Below, one piece after another: positions 27,025 to 39,629 of a stretch of DNA of 64,000 nucleotides (the stretch's first letter is position 1; each line of letters begins with the position of its first letter). The DNA is from Sipunculus nudus (lineage: Eukaryota > Annelida > Sipuncula > Golfingiida > Sipunculidae). The translations under genes and the position numbers were made by a program. Under the pieces are notes generated by a model. The model was not told the origin of the DNA. It made no database searches and was given only the letters and a program-made list of their open reading frames with translations. The stretch covers positions 78,445,415-78,509,414 of the forward strand of contig CM049317.1 in assembly GCA_026874595.1 (NCBI GenBank), in the 5' to 3' direction.

Positions 27025-30000
27025 CGAAATTCGAACTTCTTGTATCCGCCTATTTATACGCATATTATATATAAATAGGGTAGGAAAGAGTTCTTTTGTG
27101 AACATTGTAAAATCAACTGAAACTCCGTATAAGGCCAATAGGACGAAACACGGTGCTTGGTAAAATGTGATATCGAAATTCGAACTTCGAATATGCACTC
27201 ATACTATATATATAAATGCGGCCAATAAGAGTTGTTTGTGTGAACATTGCAGAATTAACTGAAATTCCGCATATGAGGCCAATAGGCAAAAACACGCTGC
27301 TTGGTACCTTATGCAATCGAAATCCGAATTTCTTGTATACACTTATTTATACGCATATTATATATAAATGCAGCCGAAAAGAGTTGACTGGGTGTACATT
27401 GGAGAATTAACTGATACTCCGCATATAAGGTCAATATATGCCAAAAGACGCTGTTTGGTAAGTTATGCAATCGAAATTCGAATTTCGTGTATACCCCTAT
27501 TTATACGCATATTATACAGAAATGCAGCAGAGTTGTTTGATTGAATTTTCCAGAACCAACTGAAACTCCGCATATAAGGCCAATAGGGCAAAACACGCTG
27601 CTTGGTAAAATATGAAATCGGAATTCCATGTTCGTGTATGGACCTATTTATAGGCGTATTATATATAAAAGCGACCGAAAAACTTTTGACTGCGTGTACA
27701 TTGCAGAAACAACTGGAACTCCGCATATAAGGCCAATATAAGCCAAAACACGCTGCTTGGTAACTTATGAGATCGAAATTCGAACTTCGTATATACAGCT
27801 ATTTATAGCATATTATTGATATGCTTCCGAAAAGAGTTGTTATGGTGAATATTGCAGAATTAAGTGAAATTCCGCATATAAGGCCAACAGACAAAATACG
27901 CTGCTTTGTAAGTTATGCAATCGAATTTGGAATTTTGCGAATACATTTATTTACAGGCATTTATATATAAATAAGGCCGAAAAGAGTTCTTTGGATGAAC
28001 TTTGCAAAACTAACTTAAATTGCATATATAGGCATTTTATATATTTTATATATAAATAGGGTCGAAAAGAGTTCTCTGGATGAACATTGCAGCACTAACT
28101 GAAGCTCAGTATATAAGGCAAATAGGCCAAAACAATGTGCTTCCTAAGTTATGAAACCAAAATTCGAACTTCGTATATACAGCTAATTATTCTCATACTA
28201 TATATATAAATGCGGCCAAATGTGTTGTTTGGGTAAACATTGAAGAATAAATTGAAACTCCGCACACAATACCAATAGCCAAAAACAAGCTTCTTGGTAA
28301 AATATGAGAACGAAATTTGAACTTCCTACATATATATATTTTAGGCATATTAAATGTAATGCTGCCGAAAAGAGTTGACTGGGTGTACATTGCAGAATCA
28401 ACTGACACTCCGCATGCAAGGCCAATAGGCCAAAACACGCTGCTTCGTAAGTTATGAAATCGAAATTCGAACTTCGTATATAGACATATTTATAGTCATA
28501 TTATACATAAATGCTTCCGAAAAGATTTGTTTTGGTGAACATTGCAGAATCAACTGAAACTCCGCATAAAAGGCCAATATGCGGAAACACGTTGCTTGGT
28601 AAAATATAGGATCGAAATTCGAACTTCGTGTTTACACCTATTTTTAGTCATATTATATATAAATAGGGTTGAAAAGAGTTCTTTATTTTAACATTGGAGA
28701 ATCAACTGAAACATCGCATATAAGGCCAACAGGGCAAAACACGCGGCTTTGTAAAATATGAAATCGAAATTCGAACTTCGTATATACAGCTATTTATACG
28801 CATATTATACAGGAATGCAGCAGAGTTGTTTGATTGAATTTTCCAGAACCAACTGAAACTCCGCATATAAGGCCAATAGGGCAAAACACGCTGCTTGGTA
28901 AAATATGAAATCGGAATTCCATGTTCGTGTATGGACCTATTTATAGGCGTATTATATATAAAAGCGACCGAAAAACTTTTGACTGCGTGTACATTGCAGA
29001 AACAACTGGAACTCCGCATATAAGGCCAATATAAGCCAAAACACGCTGCTTGGTAACTTATGAGATCGAAATTCGAACTTCGTATATACAGCTATTTATA
29101 GCATATTATATATAAATGCTTCCGAAAAGAGTTGTTATGGTGAATATTGCAGAATTAAGTGAAATTCCGCATATAAGGCCAACAGACCAAATACGCTGCT
29201 TTGTAAGTTATGTAATCGAATTTGGAATTTTGCGAATACATTTATTTACAGGCATTTATATATAAATACGGCCGAAAAGAGTTCTTTGGATGAACTTTGC
29301 AGAACTAACTTAAATTCCACATATTAGGCCAATAGGCCAAAACACGCGTTTGGTAAAATATGAGATCGAAATTAAAACTTCGTATATACACCTATTTATA
29401 GGCATTTTATATATCAATACGGTCAAAAATAGTTCTCTGGATGAACATTGCAGCACTAACTGAAGCTCAGTATATAAGGCAAATAGGCCAAAACAATGTG
29501 CTTCCTAAGTTATGAAACCAAAATTCGAACTTCTTATATACACCTATTTATACGCATACTATATATAAATGCTGCCGAAAAGAATTGTTTAGGTGAATAT
29601 TGCTGAATCAACTGAAACTCCTAATATAAGGCCAATATGCCAAAACACGCTGCTTGGTAAATTATGTGATTGAAATTCGAGCTTCGTATATGCACCTATT
29701 TATAGGCCTATTATATATAACTGCGACCAAGAAAGAGTTGTTTTGGTGTACATTACAGAATGAACTGAAACTCCGCATACAAGGCCAATAGGCCAAAACA
29801 CGGTGCTTGGTAAAATATGAGATCGAAATTAAAACTTCGTATATACACCTATTTATAGGCATTTTATATATCAATACGGTCGAAAAGAGTTCTCTGGATG
29901 AACATTGCAGCACTAACTGAAGCTCAGTATATAAGGCAAATAGGCCAAAACAATGTGCTTCCTAAGTTATGAAACCAAAATTCGAACTTCGTATATACAG

Positions 30001-31349
30001 CTAATTATTCTCATACTATATATATAAATGCGGCCAAAATGTGTTGTTTGGGTAAACATTGAAGAATAAATTGAAACTCCGCACACAATACCAATAGCCA
30101 AAAACAAGCTTCTTAGTAAAATATGAGAACGAAATTTGAACTTCCTACATATATTTATTTTAGGCATATTAAATGTAATGCTGCCGAAAAGAGTTGACTG
30201 GGTGTACATTGCAGAATCAACTGACACTCCGCATGCAAGGCCAATAGGCCAAAACACGCTGCTTCGTAAGTTATGAAATCGAAATTCGAACTTCGTATAT
30301 AGACATATTTATAGGCATATTATACATAAATGCTTCCGAAAAGATTTGTTTTGGTGAACATTGCAGAATCAACTGAAACTCCGCATAAAAGGCCAATATG
30401 CGGAAACACGTTGCTTGGTAAAATATAGGATCGAAATTCGAACTTCGTGTTTACACCTATTTATAGTCATATTATATATAAATAGGGTTGAAAAGAGTTC
30501 TTTTTTTGAACATTGGAGAATCAACTGAAACTTCGCATATAAGGCCAATAGGGCAAAACACGCGGCTTGGTAAAATATGAAATCGAAATTCGAACTTCGT
30601 ATATACAGCTATTTATACGCATACTATATATTAATGCTGCCGAAAAGATTTGTTTAAATCAACATCGCAGAATCAAATGAAACTCCGCATATAAGGCCAA
30701 TTGGCCAAAACACGCTGTTTCGAAAAATGTGAGAACGAATTCGAACTTCGTATATGCACCTATTTATATTCATACTATATATAAATAGGGTAGAAAAGAG
30801 TTCTTTTTGTAAACGTTGGAGAATCAACTGAAACTCAGCATATGAGGCCAATAGGCCGAAAGACGCTGCTTGGTAAAATGTGATATCGAAATTCGAACTT
30901 CGTATATGCACCTATTTATACTCATACTATATATATATAAATGCGGCCAATAAGAGTTGTTTGGGTGAACATTGCAGAATTAACTGAAATTCCGCATATG
31001 AGGCCAATAGGCAAAAACACGCTGCTTGGTACGTTATGCAATCGAAATTCGAACTTCGTATATGCACCTATTTATACTCATACTAAATATATATAAATGC
31101 GGCCAATAAGAGTTGTTTGGGAGAACATTGCAGAATTAATTGAAATTTCGCATATGAGGCCAACAGGCCAAAACACGCTGCTTGGTACGTTATGCAATCG
31201 AAATTCGAACTTCGTGTATACACTGATTTATACGCATGTTATATGTAAATGCTGCCGAAAAGAGTTGTTTGGGTGAAGATTGCGGATTAACTGAAATTCC
31301 GAATATTAGCCCAATAGGCCCAAACACGCTGCATGGTACGTTACGTAAT
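27025..31349 (+). repeat. SatA HOR copy 7, 4325-bp expanded chimera
   Basis: It begins as a B-type copy with the same out-of-register deletion as copy 2 ('aaattgcatatataggcatttt' near 28018). Near 28795-28805, 'cagctatttatacgcat' jumps back to 'attatacaggaatgcagcag', a monomer normally found 12 positions earlier, and the HOR then proceeds again. The gain over 2508 bp is 1817 bp, or 12 monomers of about 151.4 bp. This is the reciprocal type of product to the deletions seen in other copies. Confidence 0.87.
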
Positions 31350-34300
31350 CGAAATTCGAACTTCTTGTATCCGCCTATTTATACGCATATTATATATAAA
31401 TAGGGTATGAAAGAGTTCTTTTGTGAACATTGTAGAATCAACTGAAACTCCGTATAAGGCCAATAGGACGAAACACGGTGCTTGGTAAAATGTGATATCG
31501 AAATTTGAACTTCGTATATGCACTCATACTGTATATATAAATGCGGCCAATAAGAGTTGTTTGTGTGAACATTGCAGAATTAACTGAAATTCCGCATATA
31601 AGGCCAATAGGCAAAAACACGCTGCTTGGTACCTTATGCAATCGAAATCCGAATTTCTTGTATACACTTATTTATACGCATATTATATATAAATGCAGCC
31701 GAAAAGAGTTGACTGGGTGTACATTGGAGAATTAACTGAGACCGCATATAAGGTCAATATATGCCAAAAGACGCTGTTTGGTAAGTTATGCAATCGAAAT
31801 TCGAACTTCGTGTATACCCCTATTTATACGCATATTATACAGGAATGCAGCAGAGTTGTTTGATTGAATTTTCCAGAACCAACTGAAACTCCGCATATAA
31901 GGCCAATAGGGCAAAACACGCTGCTTGGTAAAATATGAAATCGGAATTCCATGTTCGTGTATGGACCTATTTATAGGCGTATTATATATAAAAGCGACCG
32001 AAAAACTTTTGACTGCGTGTACATTGCAGAAACAACTGGAACTCCGCATATAAGGCCAATATAAGCCAAAACACGCTGCTTGGTAACTTATGAGATCGAA
32101 ATTCGAACTTCGTATATACAGCTATTTATAGCATATTATATATAAATGCTTCCGAAAAGAGTTGTTATGGTGAATATTGCAGAATTAAGTGAAATTCCGC
32201 ATATAAGGCCAACAGACCAAATACGCTGCTTTTTAAGTTATGCAATCGAATTTGGAATTTTGCGAATACACTTATTTACAGGCATTTATATATAAATACG
32301 GCCGAAAAGAGTTCTTTGGATGAACTTTGCAGAACTAACTTAAATTCCACATATTAGGCTAAAAGGCAAAAACACGCGTTTGGTAAAATATGAGATCGAA
32401 ATTAAAACTTCGTATATACACCTATTTATAGGAATTTTATATATCAATACGGTCCAAAAGAGTTCTCTGGATGAACATTGCAGCACTAACTGAAGCTCAG
32501 TATATAAGGCAAATAGGCCAAAACAATGTGCTTCCTAAGTTATGAAACCAAAATTCGAACTTCTTATATACACCTATTTATACGCATACTATATATAAAT
32601 GCTGCCGAAAAGAATTGTTTAGGTGAATATTGCTGAATCAACTGAAACTCCTAATATAAGGCCAATATGCCAAAACACGCTGCTTGGTAAATTATGTGAT
32701 TGAAATTCGAGCTTCGTATATGCACCTATTTATAGGCCTATTATATATAACTGCGACCAAGAAAGAGTTGTTTTGGTGTACATTACAGAATGAACTGAAA
32801 CTCCGCATACAAGGCCAATAGGCCAAAACACGGTGCTTGGTAAAATATGAGATCGAAATTAAAACTTCGTATATACACCTATTTATAGGCATTTTATATA
32901 TCAATACGGTCGAAAAGAGTTCTCTGGATGAACATTGCAGCACTAACTGAAGCTCAGTATATAAGGCAAATAGGCCAAAACAATGTGCTTCCTAAGTTAT
33001 GAAACCAAAATTCGAACTTCGTATATACAGCTAATTATTCTCATACTATATATATAAATGCGGCCAAAATGTGTTGTTTGGGTAAACATTGAAGAATAAA
33101 TTGAAACTCCGCACACAATACCAATAGCCAAAAACAAGCTTCTTAGTAAAATATGAGAACGAAATTTGAACTTCCTACATATATTTATTTTAGGCATATT
33201 ACATGTAATGCTGCCGAAAAGAGTTGACTGGGTGTACATTGCAGAATCAACTGACACTCCGCATGCAAGGCCAATAGGCCAAAACACGCTGCTTCGTAAG
33301 TTATGAAATCGAAATTCGAACTTCGTATATAGACATATTTATAGGCATATTATACATAAATGCTTCCGAAAAGATTTGTTTTGGTGAACATTGCAGAATC
33401 AACTGAAACTCCGCATAAAAGGCCAATATGCGGAAACACGTTGCTTGGTAAAATATAGGATCGAAATTCGAACTTCGTGTTTACACCTATTTATAGTCAT
33501 ATTATATATAAATAGGGTTGAAAAGAGTTCTTTTTTTGAACATTGGAGAATCAACTGAAACTTCGCATATAAGGCCAATAGGGCAAAACACGCGGCTTGG
33601 TAAAATATGAAATCGAAATTCGAACTTCGTATATACAGCTATTTATACGCATACTATATATTAATGCTGCCGAAAAGATTTGTTTAAATCAACATCGCAG
33701 AATCAAATGAAACTCCGCATATAAGGCCAATTGGCCAAAACACGCTGTTTCGAAAAATGTGAGAACGAATTCGAACTTCGTATATGCACCTATTTATATT
33801 CATGCTATATATAAATAGGGTAGAAAAGAGTTCTTTTTGTAAACGTTGGAGAATCAACTGAAACTCAGCATATGAGGCCAATAGGCCGAAAGACGCTGCT
33901 TGGTAAAATGTGATATCGAAATTCGAACTTCGTATATGCACCTATTTATACTCATACTATATATATATAAATGCGGCCAATAAGAGTTGTTTGGGTGAAC
34001 ATTGCAGAATTAACTGAAATTCCGCATATGAGGCCAATAGGCAAAAACACGCTGCTTGGTACGTTATGCAATCGAAATTCGAACTTCGTATATGCACCTA
34101 TTCATACTCATACTAAATATATATAAATGCGGCCAATAAGAGTTGTTTGGGAGAACATTGCAGAATCAACTGAAATTCCGCATATGAGGCCAACAGGCCA
34201 AAACACGCTGCTTGGTACGTTATGCAATCGAAATTCGAACTTCGTGTATACACTGATTTATACGCATGTTATATGTAAATGCTGCCGAAAAGAGTTGTTT

Positions 34301-34379
34301 GGGTGAAGATTGCGGATTAACTGAAATTCCGAATATTAGCCCAATAGGCCCAAACACGCTGCATGGTACGTTACGTAAT
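31350..34379 (+). repeat. SatA HOR copy 8, canonical 3030 bp
   Basis: Full-length 20-monomer copy with the A-type start ('tagggtatgaaagag' near 31402). It is almost the same as copy 1 at the marker positions I compared, and like copy 1 it is followed by a B-type deletion variant. This supports an ancestral A+B pair. Confidence 0.9.
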
Positions 34380-36731
34380 CGAAATTCGAACTTCTTGTAT
34401 CCGCCTATTTATACGCATATTATATATAAATAGGGTAGGAAAGAGTTCTTTTGTGAACATTGTAAAATCAACTGAAACTCCGTATAAGGCCAATAGGACG
34501 AAACACGGTGCTTGGTAAAATGTGATATCGAAATTCGAACTTCGAATATGCACTCATACTATATATATAAATGCGGCCAATAAGAGTTGTTTGTGTGAAC
34601 ATTGCAGAATTAACTGAAATTCCGCATATGAGGCCAATAGGCAAAAACACGCTGCTTGGTACCTTATGCAATCGAAATCCGAATTTCTTGTATACACTTA
34701 TTTATACGCATATTATATATAAATGCAGCCGAAAAGAGTTGACTGGGTGTACATTGGAGAATTAACTGATACTCCGCATATAAGGTCAATATATGCCAAA
34801 AGACGCTGTTTGGTAAGTTATGCAATCGAAATTCGAATTTCGTGTATACCCCTATTTATACGCATATTATACAGAAATGCAGCAGAGTTGTTTGATTGAA
34901 TTTTCCAGAACCAACTGAAACTCCGCATATAAGGCCAATAGGGCAAAACACGCTGCTTGGTAAAATATGAAATCGGAATTCCATGTTCGTGTATGGACCT
35001 ATTTATAGGCGTATTATATATAAAAGCGACCGAAAAACTTTTGACTGCGTGTACATTGCAGAAACAACTGGAACTCCGCATATAAGGCCAATATAAGCCA
35101 AAACACGCTGCTTGGTAACTTATGAGATCGAAATTCGAACTTCGTATATACAGCTATTTATAGCATATTATATATAAATGCTTCCGAAAAGAGTTGTTAT
35201 GGTGAATATTGCAGAATTAAGTGAAATTCCGCATATAAGGCCAACAGACCAAATACGCTGCTTTGTAAGTTATGCAATCGAATTTGGAATTTTGCGAATA
35301 CATTTATTTACAGGCATTTATATATAAATACGGCCGAAAAGAGTTCTTTGGATGAACTTTGCAGAACTAACTTAAATTGCATATATAGGCATTTTATATA
35401 TTTTATATATAAATACGGTCGAAAAGAGTTCTCTGGATGAACATTGCAGCACTAACTGAAGCTCAGTATATAAGGCAAATAGGCCAAAACAATGTGCTTC
35501 CTAAGTTATGAAACCAAAATTCGAACTTCGTATATACAGCTAATTATTCTCATACTATATATATAAATGCGGCCAAATGTGTTGTTTGGGTAAACATTGA
35601 AGAATAAATTGAAACTCCGCACACAATACCAATAGCCAAAAACAAGCTTCTTGGTAAAATATGAGAACGAAATTTGAACTTCCTACATATATATATTTGA
35701 GGCATATTAAATGTAATGCTGCCGAAAAGAGTTGACTGGGTGTACATTGCAGAATCAACTGACACTCCGCATGCAAGGCCAATAGGCCAAAACACGCTGC
35801 TTCGTAAGTTATGAAATCGAAATTCGAACTTCGTATATAGACATATTTATAGGCATATTATACATAAATGCTTCCGAAAAGATTTGTTTTGGTGAACATT
35901 GCAGAATCAACTGAAACTCCGCATAAAAGGCCAATATGCGGAAACACGTTGCTTGGTAAAATATAGGATCGAAATTCGAACTTCGTGTTTACACCTATTT
36001 ATAGTCATATTATATATAAATAGGGTTGAAAAGAGTTCTTTTTTTGAACATTGGAGAATCAACTGAAACATCGCATATAAGGCCAATAGGGCAAAACACG
36101 CGGCTTGGTAAAATATGAAATCGAAATTCGAACTTCGTATATACAGCTATTTATACGCATACTATATATTAATGCTGCCGAAAAGATTTGTTTAAATCAA
36201 CATCGCAGAATCAAATGAAACTCCGCATATAAGGCCAATTGGCCAAAACACGCTGTTTCGAAAAATGTGAGAACGAATTCGAACTTCGTATATGCACCTA
36301 TTTATATTCATACTATATATAAATAGGGTAGAAAAGAGTTCTTTTTGTAAACGTTGGAGAATCAACTGAAACTCAGCATATGAGGCCAATAGGCCGAAAG
36401 ACGCTGCTTGGTAAAATGTGATATCGAAATTCGAACTTCGTATATGCACCTATTTATACTCATACTATATATATATAAATGCGGCCAAATAGAGTTGTTT
36501 GGGTGAACATTGCAGAATTAACTGAAATTCCGCATATGAGGCCAACAGGCCAAAACACGCTGCTTGGTACGTTATGCAATCGAAATTCGAACTTCGTGTT
36601 TACACTGATTTATACGCATGTTATATGTAAATGCTGCCGAAAAGAGTTGTTTGGGTGAAGATTGCGGATTAACTGAAATTCCGAATATTAGCCCAATAGG
36701 CCCAAACACGCTGCATGGTACGTTACGTAAT
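34380..36731 (+). repeat. SatA HOR copy 9, 2352 bp, deletion variant minus one more monomer
   Basis: It carries the 522-bp deletion of copy 2 (junction near 35380) and a further 156-bp loss near 36485. There 'gcggccaaatagagttg' joins two monomers that normally sit side by side and have near-identical 156-bp spacing. The arithmetic is exact (2508 - 156 = 2352). Confidence 0.88.
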
Positions 36732-39629
36732 CGAAATTCGAACTTCTTGTATCCGCCTATTTATACGCATATTATATATAAATAGGGTATGAAAGAGTTC
36801 TTTTGTGAACATTGTAGAATCAACTGAAACTCCGTATAAGGCCAATAGGACGAAACACGGTGCTTGGTAAAATGTGATATCGAAATTCGAACTTCGTATA
36901 TGCACTCATACTGTATATATAAATGCGGCCAATAAGAGTTGTTTGTGTGAACATTGCAGAATTAACTGAAATTCCGCATATAAGGCCAATAGGCAAAAAC
37001 ACGCTGCTTGGTACCTTATGCAATCGAAATCCGAATTTCTTGTATACACTTATTTATACGCATATTATATATAAATGCAGCCGAAAAGAGTTGACTGGGT
37101 GTACATTGGAGAATTAACTGAGACCGCATATAAGGTCAATATATGCCAAAAGACGCTGTTTGGTAAGTTATGCAATCGAAATTCGAACTTCGTGTATACC
37201 CCTATTTATACGCATATTATACAGGAATGCAGCAGAGTTGTTTGATTGAATTTTCCAGAACCAACTGAAACTCCGCATATAAGGCCAATAGGGCAAAACA
37301 CGCTGCTTGGTAAAATATGAAATCGGAATTCCATGTTCGTGTATGGACCTATTTATAGGCGTATTATATATAAAAGCGACCGAAAAACTTTTGACTGCGT
37401 GTACATTGCAGAAACAACTGGAACTCCGCATATAAGGCCAATATAAGCCAAAACACGCTGCTTGGTAACTTATGAGATCGAAATTCGAACTTCGTATATA
37501 CAGCTATTTATAGCATATTATATATAAATGCTTCCGAAAAGAGTTGTTATGGTGAATATTGCAGAATTAAGTGAAATTCCGCATATAAGGCCAACAGACC
37601 AAATACGCTGCTTTTTAAGTTATGCAATCGAATTTGGAATTTTGCGAATACACTTATTTACAGGCATTTATATATAAATACGGCCGAAAAGAGTTCTTTG
37701 GATGAACTTTGCAGAACTAACTTAAATTCCACATATTAGGCTAAAAGGCAAAAACACGCGTTTGGTAAAATATGAGATCCAAATTAAAACTTCGTATATA
37801 CACCTATTTATAGGAATTTTATATATCAATACGGTCCAAAAGAGTTCTCTGGATGAACATTGCAGCACTAACTGAAGCTCAGTATATAAGGCAAATAGGC
37901 CAAAACAATGTGCTTCCTAAGTTATGAAACCAAAATTCGAACTTCTTATATACACCTATTTATACGCATACTATATATAAATGCTGCCGAAAAGAGTTGT
38001 TTAGCTGAATATTGCTGAATCAACTGAAACTCCTAATATAAGGCCAATATGCCAAAACACGCTGCTTGGTAAAATATGTGATTGAAATTCGAGCTTCGTA
38101 TATGCACCTATTTATAGGCCTATTATATATAACTGCGACCAAGAAAGAGTTGTTTTGGTGTACATTACAGAATGAACTGAAACTCCGCATACAAGGCCAA
38201 TAGGCCAAAACACGGTGCTTGTTAAAATATGAGATCGAAATTAAAACTTCGTATATACACCTATTTATAGGCATTTTATATATAAATACGGTCGAAAAGA
38301 GTTCTCTGGATGAACATTGCAGCACTAACTGAAGCTCAGTATATAAGGCAAATAGGCCAAAACAATGTGCTTCCTAAGTTATGAAACCAAAATTCGAACT
38401 TCGTATATACAGCTAATTATTCTCATACTATATATATAAATGCGGCCAAAATGTGTTGTTTGGGTAAACATTGAAGAATAAATTGAAACCCCGCACACAA
38501 TACCAATAGCCAAAAACAAGCTTCTTGGTAAAATATGAGAACGAAATTTGAACTTCCTACATATATTTATTTTAGGCATATTACATGTAATGCTGCCGAA
38601 AAGAGTTGACTGGGTGTACATTGCAGAATCAACTGACACTCCGCATGTAAGGCCAATAGGCCAAAACACGCTGCTTCGTAAGTTATGAAATCGAAATTCG
38701 AACTTCGTATATACACATATTTATAGGCATATTATACATAAATGCTTCCGAAAAGATTTGTTTTGGTGAACATTGCAGAATCAACTGAAACTCCGCATAA
38801 AAGGCCAATATGCGGAAACACGTTGCTTGGTAAAATATAGGATCGAAATTCGAACTTCGTGTTTACACCTATTTATAGTCATATTATATATAAATAGGGT
38901 TGAAAAGAGTTCTTTTTTTGAACATTGGAGAATCAACTGAAACTTCGCATATAAGGCCAATAGGGCAAAACACGCGGCTTGGTAAAATATGAAATCGAAA
39001 TTCGAACTTCGTATATACAGCTATTTATACGCATACTATATATCAATGCTGCCGAAAAGATTTGTTTAAATCAACATCGCAGAATCAAATGAAACTCCGC
39101 ATATAAGGCCAATTGGCCAAAACACGCTGTTTCGAAAAATGTGAGAACGAATTCGAACTTCGTATATGCACCTATTTATATTCATACTATATATAAATAG
39201 GGTAGAAAAGAGTTCTTTTTGTAAACGTTGGAGAATCAACTGAAACTCAGCATATGAGGCCAATAGGCCGAAAGACGCTGCTTGGTAAAATGTGATATCG
39301 AAATTCGAACTTCGTATATGCACCTATTTATACTCATACTATATATATATAAATGCGGCCAATAAGAGTTGTTTGGGTGAACATTGCAGAATTAACTGAA
39401 ATTCCGCATATGAGGCCAATAGGCAAAAACACGCTGCTTGGTACGTTATGCAATCGAAATTCGAACTTCGTATATGCACCTATTTATACTCATACTAAAT
39501 ATATATAAATGCGGCCAATAAGAGTTGTTTGGGTGAACATTGCAGAATTAACTGAAATTCCGCATATGAGGCCAATAGGCAAAAACACGCTGCTTGGTAC
39601 GTTATGCAATCGAAATTCGAACTTCGTGT
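36732..39629 (+). repeat. SatA HOR copy 10, truncated at array end
   Basis: The A-type copy runs in canonical order to the monomers around 39310-39600 and stops inside the constant box at 'gaacttcgtgta'. The last two 156-bp monomers both carry 'gggtgaacattg' and 'caataggcaaaaac'. In canonical copies the second reads 'gggagaacattg' and 'caacaggccaaaac'. The terminal monomer was therefore converted or duplicated from its neighbour. Confidence 0.85.

Larger units (their letters stand above)
4429..39629 (+). repeat. SatA: 35-kb satellite array, about 151.5-bp monomer
   Basis: A monomer of 144-159 bp repeats head to tail about 230 times. The most constant box is 'cgaaattcgaacttcgtat', followed by 'cacctatttatac.cat', a TATATATAAAT stretch, 'gccgaaaagagttgttt', 'gaacattgcagaat.aactgaaactccgcatat.aggccaataggcc' and 'aaaacacgctgcttggta'. 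Measured between 'cgaaat' boxes, 20 successive monomers (8751 to 11781) sum to exactly 3030 bp. The array begins at 'aatgcttgttaaaatgtgatatcg' (partial monomer) and stops within a monomer at 'aacttcgtgta|cccagcg'. Short frames of 60-105 codons recur at monomer or HOR spacing and in mixed frames, which is what a non-coding satellite gives. Features inside are given separately. Confidence 0.97.

Noticed and set aside
4961-39323. Dozens of 60-126 codon open frames across SatA, many nearly identical
   Set aside because: They recur at monomer or HOR spacing on both strands and in overlapping frames, change frame with single indels, and have no recognisable domain or splice context. They are by-products of a homogenised satellite.
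4429-39629. TTCGAA in SatA considered as a tRNA-type B box (SINE origin)
   Set aside because: Only 'attcgaac' is present. No A box lies at the right distance, and there is no tRNA-like fold or tail.
4429-39629. CENP-B box in SatA or SatB
   Set aside because: Neither the constant SatA box nor the SatB palindrome fits the nTTCGnnnnAnnCGGGn pattern.
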